Positions 46,786 to 55,977 of a DNA stretch of 64,000 nt are shown piece by piece; position 1 is the first letter of the stretch; each line of letters begins with the position of its first letter. Both the position numbers and the translations under genes were made by a program. The notes below the pieces were generated by a model. That model saw only the letters and a program-made list of their open reading frames with translations, did not search any database and had not been told where the DNA came from. Source of the stretch: Nesterenkonia xinjiangensis (GTDB taxonomy: Bacteria; Actinomycetota; Actinomycetes; Actinomycetales; Micrococcaceae); the NCBI RefSeq assembly GCF_013410745.1, contig NZ_JACCFY010000001.1:3038001-3102000 (forward strand). Reading direction: 5' to 3'.

Positions 46786-47558
46786 CCTCGACGGCTCCTC
46801 CCGGCGGACCCGTCGGAGCGGATGACCAAGAATCACTGGTGAAGAGTCTCGGGGTGCACATCGCCCCCGAGACTCTTCGCTGTGCCCTGACGCACCGGTC
46901 CTACGCCTACGAGAACGACGGGATGCCCACCAACGAGCGTCTGGAGTTCCTCGGTGACTCGGTGCTGGGCTATGCCGTCACGGACTACCTGTTCCGCACC
47001 TATCCGGATCACTCCGAGGGGGATCTGGCCAAGCTGCGCTCTGCGCTGGTGAGCACCCGGGCTCTGGCCCGGATCGCTCGCGCCCTGCAGGTCGGGCCGC
47101 ACATCAGCCTCGGCACCGGCGAGCTGCGCACCGGCGGCCAGGACAAGGACTCGATCCTCGCCGACACCATGGAGGCGCTCATCGGGGCCGCCTACCTCTC
47201 GACCTCCTTCGAGACCGCCCGCCGCCTGGTGCTGCGACTGGTGGTCCCGCTGCTCTCCGATGCGCAGGCGATGAGTGCCGGCAAGGACTGGAAGACGACG
47301 ATCCAGGAGATCTCCGCCCAGCGTGGGCTGGGAGACATCCGCTACGGGATCGAAGGGTCGGGACCGGACCATGACAGGAGCTTCACCGCGACACTGATCA
47401 TCGGTGGCGTGGCCTACGCCTCGGGGACCGGCAAGTCCAAGAAGGACGCCGAGCGGGAGGCTGCTCGACGCTCCGTGGAGAAGCTGGCCGGCGGCTCATC
47501 TGACGCCGTCCGGGACGATGTGCTCGACGACGTCCTCGGTGACGTCCTGGACCGTTGA
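46782..47558 (+). CDS. rnc: ribonuclease III
   Basis: This 258-residue endonuclease cleaves double-stranded RNA during rRNA maturation. The signature [14 protein letters not shown] (about residues 45-58) holds the catalytic acidic residues, and [12 protein letters not shown] supplies the second set. A C-terminal dsRBD ([20 protein letters not shown] to [16 protein letters not shown]) follows, then a short Asp-rich tail ([12 protein letters not shown]). Long open frames continue upstream, but the GTG at 46782 overlapping the rpmF stop is the likely start. Confidence 0.95.
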   Translation: MTSTAPPGGPVGADDQESLVKSLGVHIAPETLRCALTHRSYAYENDGMPTNERLEFLGDSVLGYAVTDYLFRTYPDHSEGDLAKLRSALVSTRALARIARALQVGPHISLGTGELRTGGQDKDSILADTMEALIGAAYLSTSFETARRLVLRLVVPLLSDAQAMSAGKDWKTTIQEISAQRGLGDIRYGIEGSGPDHDRSFTATLIIGGVAYASGTGKSKKDAEREAARRSVEKLAGGSSDAVRDDVLDDVLGDVLDR

Positions 47559-47576
47559 CCCGGAGAGCGCCCCGCC

Positions 47577-48554
47577 ATGCCTGAGCTGCCCGAGGTCGAG
47601 GTCGTCCGTCGTGGACTCGCCGCCTGGGTCGCCGGCCGTCAGGTGATGGACGTCGACGTCCATGACGCGCGCAGCCTTCGTCGGCATGAACCGTCCCCAG
47701 GCTCTGACCCGGGGAATCCTGCTGACGCCCCCACCCAGCCCGACCCGACGCCCTTCGCCCGCGGCGAGGACTTCCGTGCCCGGCTTCGCGGCCGGACGTT
47801 GCAGGAGCCGCAGCGCCGCGGGAAGTATCTTTGGCTTCCGCTGGACTCTGCCGACTCCGCGCTGCTGATCCATCTGGGCATGAGCGGTCAGGTCCTGGTG
47901 GAGGATCGCGCCGCCGCGGCGGAGAAGCACCTGAAGATCTCTCTGGACCTCTCCGCCCGCCCTGGTGCACCGGAGCAGCTGCGCTTCGTGGATCAGCGGA
48001 TCTTCGGAGGCATGCAGGTCACTCGACTGATCGCCGCCGACCATGCCTCCGGCGCGGTGCCGGCCCCGGTGGCGCATATCGCGGCCGACCCCTTCGAGAC
48101 GGCCGCCGACCCCTCCGCTGATGAGCGGCTCTTCCGGGCTCTGCGCCGCAGGCGTTCCGGGCTGAAGCGCGCCCTGCTCGACCAGTCGCTGATCTCCGGA
48201 ATCGGAAACATCTACGCCGATGAGGCACTCTGGCGCGCCGGGCTGCACTTCGCCCGCCGAACCGAGACGGTCACCCGCGACGAGACCTCCCGGCTGCTCA
48301 CCGCCGCCCGGGCGGTCATGTCCGCCGCGCTCGAGGCCGGAGGGACCAGCTTCGACTCGCTCTACGTCAACGTCAACGGCGCCTCGGGGTACTTTTCCCG
48401 TTCGCTGCAGGCCTATGGGCAGGCGGGCGGCGAATGTTCCCGCTGCGCGGTGGACGGTCGCAGCGCCGGGGTGATCCAGCGGGCCAAGTTCATGGGCCGC
48501 TCCTCCTATTGGTGCCCGGTCTGCCAACCGCGGCCCCGCAACGGCCGGTGGTGA
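47577..48554 (+). CDS. mutM: formamidopyrimidine-DNA glycosylase
   Basis: This 325-residue base-excision enzyme removes 8-oxoguanine. The catalytic N-terminus [13 protein letters not shown] (Pro2, Glu3) is intact, with HLGMSGQV, the helix-two-turn-helix segment [15 protein letters not shown], and the zinc finger CSRC (about residues 286-289) with CPVC (about 312-315). An insertion of about 20 residues ([20 protein letters not shown]) lies after residue 40. Its stop marks the left edge of a probable island; a diverged duplicate of its last 20-40 codons lies 7.5 kb downstream. Confidence 0.95.
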   Translation: MPELPEVEVVRRGLAAWVAGRQVMDVDVHDARSLRRHEPSPGSDPGNPADAPTQPDPTPFARGEDFRARLRGRTLQEPQRRGKYLWLPLDSADSALLIHLGMSGQVLVEDRAAAAEKHLKISLDLSARPGAPEQLRFVDQRIFGGMQVTRLIAADHASGAVPAPVAHIAADPFETAADPSADERLFRALRRRRSGLKRALLDQSLISGIGNIYADEALWRAGLHFARRTETVTRDETSRLLTAARAVMSAALEAGGTSFDSLYVNVNGASGYFSRSLQAYGQAGGECSRCAVDGRSAGVIQRAKFMGRSSYWCPVCQPRPRNGRW

Positions 48555-49056
48555 GCCATGTACCAGAGGCCGCCGTTCTCGTGCAGTGACTTATCTCGGG
48601 CGTGTTCGTTCGAGGAGCTCGCTGACTAAGCCCACCGCTTCCTCGCCCGGACCACGGCAGGGAGCGTTTCGGTGAATCCTCCAATACACGCGTTCATGGG
48701 GCTCAAGTTTTCGGGGTCTGCTCTGTCATGCAGCGTCGCATCGGCATAGTGCGCCCCAGAATGGGCCCTTGTGGGAGTTTTCTGGGCATTCTGTCGGTCT
48801 GTGGCTTGTGAGCGTGAGTCTGGGAGCGACACACGGCGGTGTTCTGGACCGCGTCATACAAACGCACTCTCCGAATGTGATCAGATCGGGCGTCGATCTC
48901 CTACTACAGGGGGAGATGGCCTAATCACGAAGACTCAGTCACCTGAGAATCTCTGAAAAAGTCCTACTCAGGAATGTTCCTGGGCAGTTGTGCGCCTCAT
49001 ATTCTCGATGCAGTAGATATTCGTCATGCCCCTGAACGGGAGTTAAGGAGAATGAG
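48555..49056. other. non-coding left part of the mutM-bounded island
   Basis: No convincing gene is seen in these 502 bp. The base composition is visibly more AT-rich than flanking DNA. A 68-codon minus-strand open frame (48626-48832) has no recognisable family. Short inverted repeats occur near 48890-48985. A TAGATAT box at 49014-49020 and AAGGAG directly before 49057 belong to the lipoprotein gene. Confidence 0.5.
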
Positions 49057-49509
49057 ATGACTGAGGTATGTGTCCACGGGAAGCAAAGTCTGACGACCCC
49101 GAGGAGAGTCCATCGCGCGATGTCGCTCAGCGCGGTCGGATTGGCACTCGGGCTGGTCCTGAGCGGGTGTGGGTTCTTCGAGGAAACACGAGCTGTGACC
49201 TACGAGGTCGAGACAGTGTCCGACGGAGCCGATGCTGAAAACTTGCGGGTTGAGTATCTCGGACGTGAATCCGGGGTAAGTGGGCAGGAGACAGTGGGAT
49301 CCACGGTGACGAACGGCTCTCTTCCAGCACAGTTTGAGACGCTCGGTCGAGTCGATGATGATGTGTCGGTCTCCGTCGCCGGGGTTGCCGACGTCGTCCT
49401 GCGTTGCGTGGTCATCGTCGATGACTCCCACACTTTGGCGGAATCGGAATCGAGTGCTCCAGGTGAGGGCGTGGAGTGCAGTGCCACAGTGCCTGCGCCG
49501 GAAGATTAG
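49057..49509 (+). CDS. putative lipoprotein, MmpS-like pattern
   Basis: This 150-residue secreted lipoprotein has a long N-region, hydrophobic core and lipobox LSGC (Cys near residue 38). The mature part (VTYEVETVSDGADAENLRVE, GSLPAQFETL, VSVSVAG, LRCVVIVDD, GVECSATV) follows the strand and Cys pattern of MmpS-type small proteins that assist membrane exporters. This is a pattern-level resemblance, not a firm family call. The AAGGAG site and ATG are clear. It is the first intact gene of the island, and codon use is less GC-biased than in the core genes. Confidence 0.6.
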   Translation: MTEVCVHGKQSLTTPRRVHRAMSLSAVGLALGLVLSGCGFFEETRAVTYEVETVSDGADAENLRVEYLGRESGVSGQETVGSTVTNGSLPAQFETLGRVDDDVSVSVAGVADVVLRCVVIVDDSHTLAESESSAPGEGVECSATVPAPED

Positions 49510-49625
49510 CGATGATGCTCTTATGGACGTGGCAGATACTGTGACTGTGCGGACTTGGGACAGCGGGTTGGGGGCTGACGAGGTATTTCCGTGACGGACG
49601 CCGACTGGGATCCTTCGTCCGAGGA

Positions 49626-50571
49626 ATGTTCGGAGCGTTGGCCGCACTTGTCGCTGGTGGACTTCTCGCGCTGGAACATGGCCACCCCGAGGTGCTTATC
49701 GGTACTGGGCTCACTGCCGTGGTGATCCTGGTCGCAGGAAATGTTCTTGGCTACCGGGTTCTGACCGTGTTCCTCTTGTGGAGCGGCGTCACCGTGCTGC
49801 GTCGAGAGAGCCGCTCACTGGGCAACGCTTCTGCCCTCGTCACTGGGATCGCGCTAGTCTCTCCCGACCACATTGCGATTGCTTGAGCCCTCCGGTGCGG
49901 TCCATGATGATGTGGGCTACTTGATTCGCTATGGCCTCCACCTCGCGGCGACGCTCTTCGTGGGTTATTTCGAGTTCTGTTTCTCTGTCTTTCTCGTGGC
50001 GTCGTTGCTCTACCGGTGAAGACGGGTTCAGCTCACCCCTGAGGCTGTCATCGTGCTCGGGGCGGGCCTCATCAACGGTCAGGTCCTGCCATTGCTGGCC
50101 GGCCGGCTCTGCCGTGGGCTCCACGCCCAGCGCCAGTACGGTGCGAAGCTACTGGTCACCAGTGGCGGTCAGGGGCAAGACGAACCGGTCCCCGAGGGTG
50201 ATGCGATGCGTGACTACCTGATGAGCCAGGGAGTCACACCGGACCGGGTCATCGCGGAGACAGCTTCGAGCAATACAGCGGAGAATCTCAAGTTCTCTCG
50301 CGAGCTGTTGGGTGACCCGCAGTCGTCTGTGCTGGTCGTGACCAGCAGCTACCACGTATTTCGAACCGCTCTCCTGACTCGGAAGCTTGGCATGAGGGCC
50401 CATGTCATTGGGCCGAGAACTGTATGGTATTACTTCCCCAGCGTAGTGATCCGGGAGTTCATAGGGATCCTACGTGACCAGCTGAGGTTCCATGTGGCAG
50501 CAGGCGTGATCATCATCGCTGTCAGTGTCCTCAGCGTTGCCTTCTCCTCTACTAGGTCCGCCCCGGGGTGA
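49626..50571 (+). pseudogene. YdcF/DUF218-family membrane protein, broken by a frameshift and a stop
   Basis: Two frames carry parts of one YdcF-type protein. The first part (49626-49886) has N-terminal TM helices ending in VLRRESRSLGNASALVTGIA. A +1 shift near 49857-49886 is needed to reach LIRYGLHLAATLFVGYF and VFLVASLLYR, then an in-frame TGA (50017-50019) interrupts before VQLTPEAVIVLGAGLINGQ. The rest (VLGAGL, TSGGQG, SNTAENL, VVTSSYHVFRTALLTRKLG) is a good DUF218 domain with a final TM helix. The original start is unclear because the frame may extend upstream of 49626. It is probably inactive. Confidence 0.75.
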
Positions 50572-50578
50572 CTGAGAA

Positions 50579-50598
50579 TCACCAGACGTGACTGGTGA
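50579..50598. terminator. hairpin between the ydcF-like pseudogene and merR
   Basis: TCACCAG (50579-50585) and CTGGTGA (50592-50598) pair perfectly around 6 nt. It lies between convergent genes, 8 bp after one stop and 51 bp from the other, so it may act in both directions. Confidence 0.5.
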
Positions 50599-50648
50599 CC
50601 AGATCGTCGCTCCGAACGAGGCGAGCGATCGCCGCGGAACCCTAGCAC

Positions 50649-51419
50649 TCAGGGCCGTTCGTTCTGGCTGAACCGTTGGGCAAGCACGCTCAGGGCTTTG
50701 CGCTGTTGCGGGTTGTAGGTTTCGGTGCTGTATTTGTCCAGCAGTTCTGCTGCTCGCCCCAGATCGGTGGGGTGGTCGTCTGTGGTGAGGGGTGAGTCTA
50801 GTTCCGCGAAGAACGCGGTAAAGTCGTCAACCAGCTCGGCGATCTGCGCCTCACTGCTAGTCGAATCAAGAGCCTCGAAGCGCCGAGAGATGTCGGCAGA
50901 GGAGGCAAGAAGGGCTGAGTCCTCGCTGAGCTTCTGGTAGACAGCCATCAGGTATGCCTTGCCTGTCTCGTCGGAGAAGTGGCTCCACAGGATGGCCTGG
51001 TCACGGTCCATCTGAGCCACACGCTCGGGGTAACCGGCCATGTCAAACGGTGGGTAGAACGGCACCAGCTCCGCCGGTAGATCCGGGGCAGCCTGATGCG
51101 CGCGCAGGTGGGCGATCACTTTTCGCTGTGCGGTGAGCTGTTGGATCTGCTGCAGCAGTTCCTGGTCAAGGTCATCCAGGTATTGGCCCTGAGCCAGCCC
51201 GTCTGTCTCAACATCATCGAGAACGGAGTCCATCTGGTCCAGGGGCATGCCCAGGCTGCTCAGTTGCCTGATCCGCAGCAGCCGGACCAGATCAGTCACA
51301 CTGTACTCGCGGTAGCCGTTGCTGGTCCGTGGCGGCTCTGCAAGCACGCCGACCTGGTGGTAGTGGCGCAGGGTGCGCACGGTGACACCGGCCAGGCGGG
51401 CTATTTCAGCGCTGCGCAT
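50649..51419 (-). CDS. MerR-family regulator (TipA-like layout), copy 1
   Basis: This 256-residue regulator has the N-terminal MerR helix-turn-helix (IARLAGVTVRTLRHYHQVGV, NGYREYSVTDLVRLLRIRQL, residues about 5-55), a coiled-coil helix (about 75-105) and a long acidic C-terminal domain. No metal-binding Cys is seen, so organic ligands are likelier than metals. It is a paralogue of the regulator at 53649, with shared residues throughout. AGGAGG lies 6 nt before the ATG. A remnant of a membrane protein lies just upstream in place of an intact target gene. Confidence 0.88.
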   Translation of the reverse strand: MRSAEIARLAGVTVRTLRHYHQVGVLAEPPRTSNGYREYSVTDLVRLLRIRQLSSLGMPLDQMDSVLDDVETDGLAQGQYLDDLDQELLQQIQQLTAQRKVIAHLRAHQAAPDLPAELVPFYPPFDMAGYPERVAQMDRDQAILWSHFSDETGKAYLMAVYQKLSEDSALLASSADISRRFEALDSTSSEAQIAELVDDFTAFFAELDSPLTTDDHPTDLGRAAELLDKYSTETYNPQQRKALSVLAQRFSQNERP

Positions 51420-51778
51420 CTCATGCCTCCTCGGCAGCTTCGGGCGGGGGCTACTCCAGGTTACGGAAGGCCGAGGAGAAGACGGCATAGACCACGAAGA
51501 TTACCCACAGCCCCAGGAAGATCAGCGCGCCCGCATCAAGACTTAACTAGGCGACGCCCGACGGCCGCCGTGGCTCACTGTGTCAATGACGCGTGAACCC
51601 TGGTCACCCAGCGACGGGGCGGTCTTCGCCAGTTACTTGCGATTCCTTGGCTGGTAAGCCAAGAGGCGCGATGGTGTGATCTTGGCCTGCTCGGTGAGTT
51701 CGACAATTTCTTCTGCACGGCGAAGTCTCCTTCTCCTTCAGCTGCCCGGAGGGGAAGTGTCTTGCACGACGAAGAGCA
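51420..51778. other. gene-poor stretch inside the island
   Basis: Apart from the membrane-protein fragment (51451-51546) I see no supported gene here. The minus strand around 51640-51730 carries a stretch reading AEEIVELTEQAKITPSRLLA before a stop, and an overlapping GTG with AAGGAGAAGGAG upstream, but neither matches a family I know. It looks like decayed coding DNA. Confidence 0.4.
51451..51546 (-). pseudogene. C-terminal fragment of a membrane protein
   Basis: On the minus strand an open stretch of about 31 codons reads LSLDAGALIFLGLWVIFVVY then AVFSSAFRNLE and a stop. It forms one transmembrane helix with a basic cytoplasmic end, but the frame is closed by a stop upstream at 51547-51549. 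It ends 31 bp before the merR start, so it probably is the tail of a lost transporter gene once in the merR operon. Confidence 0.4.
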
Positions 51779-52939
51779 TCAGTTCGTTGATGGGGCGCTG
51801 AAGACGCCGTGCCTGCCGAAGGCCGCCACGGCGAAGCGTTCACCTATGAGTTCGTGCGAGGCGGTGTCAGGGTGCAGGGAATCCGGAAGCGGCAGACGCT
51901 CCGCGTCCTTCTGGCCGTAGAGCCTCAGCCCGTCCAGGTAGGACAGGTTCGGATCGTCCGTGCGCGCATCGACGAGGCTCTTCAATGCGGTGCGGATCAC
52001 CTGCAGGGTCAGTCGGCCCTGTGCGGTGTCACCGGGCCGACCCGTTGCGGTGAACCGCGCGGTGCCGGTGCCGAAGGATTCGGGGTCAATGGCCCCCGGC
52101 CCGGGAGTCTCTTCGTGGATTCCGCAGAAGATCGGCGATATCAGCAGAATCGGTGTGGTTGGGTGGCCCTCCCGGATCGTGTCGAGGAACCCGTGCACAG
52201 CGGGCACGAAAGCGCGCAGCCGCATCGCATCCGCGTTCACGATGTTGATGCCGAGCTTGACGCTGATGTAGTCCGCCGAGGTGTCGCGGATGACGCGCGC
52301 CATGAACGGGTCTGCGAAAGCGCTGCCGCCGAAGCCGAAGTTGTGCAGGCTCACGTCGGCCCGCTTGGCAGCGACGGCGGGCCAGATGCGGGTGGGGGAG
52401 ATGGAGTTCGAGCCGTGGCTGATGGAACTGCCGTGATGCACCCACACCGGACGGGTCTGTTCTCGAGGGGACAAGGGCTGATCAGAGTGCATCGACCTCA
52501 GCTCGATCGCCTCGTTGTGCGGCAGCCAGAGTTCCACGAGCTTCTCGCCGTGGGGGAGTCCGTCGATCTGCACGAGGTCCGCCGCGCCCTCGATCACTGC
52601 TGTGCGGCCAGTCTCCATGTCGAACTCGAATTGGTCACCCTGGGCGAGGACCCGTGAGTCCCAGTCGGCACCGTCCACGACGACGTCGACCGCACCTCGC
52701 GCGCGCTGCAGTCCGCGATAGGTCACGCGCGTGGAGTGGATCTCGAGGGTGATCGAGCGGGCCTCGGTGGTGAACTCCAGACGAACGCCGGAGGGCTGGG
52801 TCTCCATCAGAGAGAGCTGGTGGTCTGCGTGACGTTCTCGGGTGGCCTGCGGGAGCCGGTGCGGCTTGATGCCGCGGGCGGTGTGCTCAAGTTCAGTGGT
52901 CCCGTGGATGAACTCGGCGGAGATGGGGGTCGCGATCAT
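51779..52939 (-). CDS. SGNH/GDSL-type hydrolase
   Basis: This 386-residue protein has an N-terminal beta-sandwich-like half (residues about 1-160) and a C-terminal SGNH hydrolase domain. The nucleophile Ser is in VHHGSSISHGSNS (about residue 172), the oxyanion Gly in GFGGSAF, the Asn in GINIVNAD, and the Asp/His pair in PDSLHPDTASHE near the C-terminus. It resembles carbohydrate-esterase-like lipases; substrate is unknown. No signal peptide is seen, so it is cytoplasmic. The ATG overlaps the upstream tetR stop (ATGA), so the two are coupled and the regulator may sense its substrate or product. Confidence 0.85.
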   Translation of the reverse strand: MIATPISAEFIHGTTELEHTARGIKPHRLPQATRERHADHQLSLMETQPSGVRLEFTTEARSITLEIHSTRVTYRGLQRARGAVDVVVDGADWDSRVLAQGDQFEFDMETGRTAVIEGAADLVQIDGLPHGEKLVELWLPHNEAIELRSMHSDQPLSPREQTRPVWVHHGSSISHGSNSISPTRIWPAVAAKRADVSLHNFGFGGSAFADPFMARVIRDTSADYISVKLGINIVNADAMRLRAFVPAVHGFLDTIREGHPTTPILLISPIFCGIHEETPGPGAIDPESFGTGTARFTATGRPGDTAQGRLTLQVIRTALKSLVDARTDDPNLSYLDGLRLYGQKDAERLPLPDSLHPDTASHELIGERFAVAAFGRHGVFSAPSTN

Positions 52940-53532
52940 GGGCTCTTCCTCGTCGGGTTGGTGGACCGGGTGGTCCAGGTGTCGAGGATGGTGTCCAGAG
53001 CTCCCAGTAGTTCTGGCCAGGTGCAGTCGGCCTCGGGCTGGCTGTGCGCGAAACTTCCGACTCGCTCGAGATTGACAAAACCGTTGATCGCGCTGCCCAC
53101 GATCCGGGCCGGGTGCACGTGATCCCGTTTTGCGATCCCGTATCCCCACAGCACAGAGTTGGCCGTCTGGACCAGGCGGTGCGCTGCGGGGTTCTTGGCG
53201 ACTTGCACTCCCATGGGCTTCTGAAGCGCCTCCCAGCACCCAGGGCGGCTCCGGGCGTAGCGGCGATGCGCGTCCGCGAACCCGGTCAGCGCGCTTTTTC
53301 GTGAACGGCCCATGATGGCGTCAGCGATCATCTCCGATAGTTCCTGCAGCGCGAGAATGGCGATTCCGTCGCGCAGAGCGGCGATGCTCCCCACGTGGGT
53401 GTATAGGCTCGGAGCCTGCACGTTCAGTGAGCGAGCTACTGCGGAGAGAGTGAGTGCGCTGTAGCCCTGGGTGTCTGCCAACGCCGCGCCGCGTTCAATG
53501 ACCGCAGACCTCGACAACATCACTCTGTTCAT
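52936..53532 (-). CDS. TetR-family regulator
   Basis: This 198-residue one-component regulator has the TetR helix-turn-helix (GYSALTLSAVARSLNVQAPS then LYTHVGSIAALRDGI, residues about 23-58) and a C-terminal ligand domain of the TetR_C_33/WHG type (GSAINGFVNLERVGSF). The start is the ATG at 53532, although a second ATG lies four codons inside. The region just upstream is full of CCTAWTAGG-type inverted repeats, a likely auto-operator. It is translationally coupled to the SGNH hydrolase. Confidence 0.9.
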   Translation of the reverse strand: MNRVMLSRSAVIERGAALADTQGYSALTLSAVARSLNVQAPSLYTHVGSIAALRDGIAILALQELSEMIADAIMGRSRKSALTGFADAHRRYARSRPGCWEALQKPMGVQVAKNPAAHRLVQTANSVLWGYGIAKRDHVHPARIVGSAINGFVNLERVGSFAHSQPEADCTWPELLGALDTILDTWTTRSTNPTRKSP

Positions 53533-53546
53533 GCCACTAGTCTACA

Positions 53547-53576
53547 CCTAATAGGCTCTATCCTATTGGCCATAGG
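53547..53576. promoter_or_regulatory. TetR operator candidate
   Basis: Three overlapping inverted repeats are present: CCTAATAGG (53547-53555), AATAGG-N6-CCTATT (53550-53567) and CCTAT-N5-ATAGG (53562-53576). They begin 15 bp before the tetR start codon and cover its probable promoter. Confidence 0.6.
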
Positions 53577-53648
53577 AGGACGGCCGTGTAGGTGTGCCCG
53601 CGCTGGGATCCGTGCTCATCGCGTCCCGCAGATTGAAGGGTCCTTGTC

Positions 53649-54428
53649 TCATGGGTACTCAGACGTGGAACTCTCGTCATTTCGGTCGTCGAGGTCGGAC
53701 CGAACCTTGTCCAGGACGGTCCGCTGGGCGGAGCTGAGGTAGTTCGTCGTGTGCATTCTGAACCAGGCTTCCGGCGGTGGAGGGAACTCGGGCAGGTCTT
53801 GAGTGGCGAGTTCAGCCAGTACGGGCAGGAACAGCTCCGTGATCTGATCAGCGAGAGTCATCATCTCTTCACGCGAAGATTCTTCGTCAAGGTCCGCCCA
53901 TGCTGTCATTGCTGCCGCAGCGGCCGAGGCCCGGTGAGGGTGGCTGAGTAGTTCATAGATCGCCGTCAAGTAGCCCTGGCCCTGGCTCCCGATCAGATGC
54001 ATCAGCAGCAGAGTGTGGTCGCGATCGACGGCGGCCGCGCGTCCAGTCAGGCCAGAGTGGCGCAGAAGATTGTGGAACGATGCGATCTCCGGAGGAAGGT
54101 CAGGCAACGCCTCGTATCGTCTGAGGTGTGAGAGGAGCTCGCGTTGTCGGGTCAGGTTCTCGATCTGCGTCGCGTATTCCTCGTCCAGGGCGTCGAACAG
54201 CGCACTGGGAGGTGGATCGTCGCCCTCGAGCATGGTCGAGATCTGGGGCAGGGAGAAGCCGAGTTCGACCAGGCGTCGGATTCGTAAGACTCTGACCAGC
54301 GCGTAGGTGTTGTAGTCGCGGTAGCCGTTGCTCGACCGCGCCGGCTCCTCCAGCAGCCCGATCTGGTGATAGTGCCTAAGCGTCCGGACGGTGATGCTGG
54401 CACGGTCAGCGAGGTCACGGCTACGCAT
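53649..54428 (-). CDS. MerR-family regulator (TipA-like layout), copy 2
   Basis: This 259-residue regulator matches copy 1 in layout: MerR helix-turn-helix (SITVRTLRHYHQIGLLEEPA, NGYRDYNTYALVRVLRIRRL), a coiled-coil dimer helix around residues 80-105, and a C-terminal effector domain. Shared blocks include TVRTLRHYHQ, SSNGYR and AALPDLPxE-like segments. It starts 6 bp after the MFS stop on the same strand, so it is the second gene of an exporter-regulator operon and probably controls that exporter. Confidence 0.9.
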   Translation of the reverse strand: MRSRDLADRASITVRTLRHYHQIGLLEEPARSSNGYRDYNTYALVRVLRIRRLVELGFSLPQISTMLEGDDPPPSALFDALDEEYATQIENLTRQRELLSHLRRYEALPDLPPEIASFHNLLRHSGLTGRAAAVDRDHTLLLMHLIGSQGQGYLTAIYELLSHPHRASAAAAAMTAWADLDEESSREEMMTLADQITELFLPVLAELATQDLPEFPPPPEAWFRMHTTNYLSSAQRTVLDKVRSDLDDRNDESSTSEYP

Positions 54429-54434
54429 CGCGCA

Positions 54435-55670
54435 TCACCTCTTGATCCTGTCCAGCGGGGCAAGTTTTTCAAGGCTGCGCATCGACCGGGCGAACAGTGC
54501 CACCAGGAGTCCAAGAGACCACAGCGCGGCGAGTGACACAAGCGCTGTATGGAGGCCCAAGAATTCTGTCATTGCTCCGGCGAGGAAGATGCCCAGAGGT
54601 GTGGCTGCCGTGACGAACGTGTTCTGCGTACCGAGGACGCGTCCGCGTTTGTCTTCCGGGATCCGCTCGATCGAGAGCACCCCGACCAGCGCTCCGAAGA
54701 GCCCGACGGAGAAGCCAAGGACGAACGCCCCGACGAAGAGTATCCACACCGATATCAAAGAGGCCACGATCGCGAGGCCGAGCACGCTGCCCAGAGAGCC
54801 CGTGACGAACCATGCGCGACGAGAACCCCGCGTTCCAGCAACGGCGTAGATCGCGCCTCCGACCAGTGACCCGGCGGCGATGGCACTCATGACCAGACCA
54901 AGCAGACCTGGACGATTGATCTCGGTGAAGTAGAGCGGCAGGATGATGCCTTGGAGTCCTCCGATGGCGATGACTGCAGAGGTGGTCAGGATCGTGGTGA
55001 CCAGGACGAACTTGTTGCAGATCATCTCGGCCCACCCTTCTCGCAGCTGCCCCCAGACGCGGCGGACTGGGGCCTCGCTGGCCTTGGCTGTTCGTTCGAG
55101 TGTTCCCACACGGTGGGGAATCATCAGGGTCAGCAGCGCCGCGGCCAGTGAGGTGCTGGCCGTGACCCATAGGGCTGTGGTGCCGTCCCAAGTGGTGAGC
55201 ATGAACCCGGCGGCTGCGGGACCAACGACGATCGCGACCGCGCCTAGTGCTTCGCGGGTGCCTGTGATGCGTTCCGCAGACATCCCGCCGTGGCGGATGA
55301 CGGCAGGGAGTAGGGCTTCGCGTGCGGTGATTCCTGGGACATCACCGATGGCGCCGATGATTCCGAACAGGACGAACCAGCCGACAGAGAGTCCGGTAAT
55401 CATGTCGACGAGGGGAAGTGCGCCCATCGCGGCAGCAGAGATGAGGTCGGTGAACACGGATGAGGTTCGTCTGTTGATTCTGTCGATGACCACGCCCATG
55501 AAGATTCCCGCGAGGATGGCGGGGATGATGGTGGCGGCTGCGACGGTGCCTGCGGCGAGGGCACTTCCGGTGGTGTGGAGCACAAGCAGAGGCAGCACGA
55601 TGGCCGCGATGGAGTTCCCCAGTGCGGAGAGGGTATAGGAGGCAAGGTATGTAGCGGGTAGAAGTCTCAT
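54435..55670 (-). CDS. MFS transporter (probable drug exporter)
   Basis: This 411-residue membrane protein has about 12 hydrophobic helices. Features include GIFMGVVIDRINRRTSSVFTD (motif A-like loop between TM2 and TM3), GDVPGITAREALLPAVI and DKRGRVLGTQNTFVTAATPLG in the second half. It resembles MFS_3/enterobactin-exporter-like macrolide efflux proteins. The start is ATG 55670; a TTG four codons upstream is possible. No ribosome site is evident, so translation may be leaderless. merR copy 2 follows 6 bp downstream and is its likely regulator. Confidence 0.9.
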   Translation of the reverse strand: MRLLPATYLASYTLSALGNSIAAIVLPLLVLHTTGSALAAGTVAAATIIPAILAGIFMGVVIDRINRRTSSVFTDLISAAAMGALPLVDMITGLSVGWFVLFGIIGAIGDVPGITAREALLPAVIRHGGMSAERITGTREALGAVAIVVGPAAAGFMLTTWDGTTALWVTASTSLAAALLTLMIPHRVGTLERTAKASEAPVRRVWGQLREGWAEMICNKFVLVTTILTTSAVIAIGGLQGIILPLYFTEINRPGLLGLVMSAIAAGSLVGGAIYAVAGTRGSRRAWFVTGSLGSVLGLAIVASLISVWILFVGAFVLGFSVGLFGALVGVLSIERIPEDKRGRVLGTQNTFVTAATPLGIFLAGAMTEFLGLHTALVSLAALWSLGLLVALFARSMRSLEKLAPLDRIKR

Positions 55671-55977
55671 GGGATGAGCCAAAACTATGACGTCGCGGCG
55701 GAGTCAACTGGACTGGTTTGCCTCTGCCGCTCTTGCTCCTACAGCCGACAGCTGAACCATCCTCTCCCGGGCTTCTATTCGAACTCAACATCACCAGTGG
55801 CGCCGCACTGGCCGAGCCTCACGGCTCCAGAGCCCGGACTCCTACTGTGCGGACCGTTCACGCTCTGATCGAGGCGCTTGCACAACGACCTGCGGAGCTC
55901 GCCGAGCGGCTGCCAGTCAACCTCCGGCGTCAGTTCAGATGGGCTGCGGCGTTCCATGAGGGGGAGAGCCCAGCGCG
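55671..55977. other. gene-free right end of the island
   Basis: No gene is supported here. A plus-strand open frame (55718-56026) reads ALIEALAQRPAELAERLPVN in its middle, which looks like real decayed coding sequence, but I cannot assign it to a family. The stretch separates the MFS promoter from the mutM remnant. Confidence 0.4.

Noticed and set aside
48626-48832. A 68-codon minus-strand open frame at the left end of the island
   Set aside because: No ribosome site, no family resemblance and no hydrophobic or domain pattern; kept only as part of the non-coding description.
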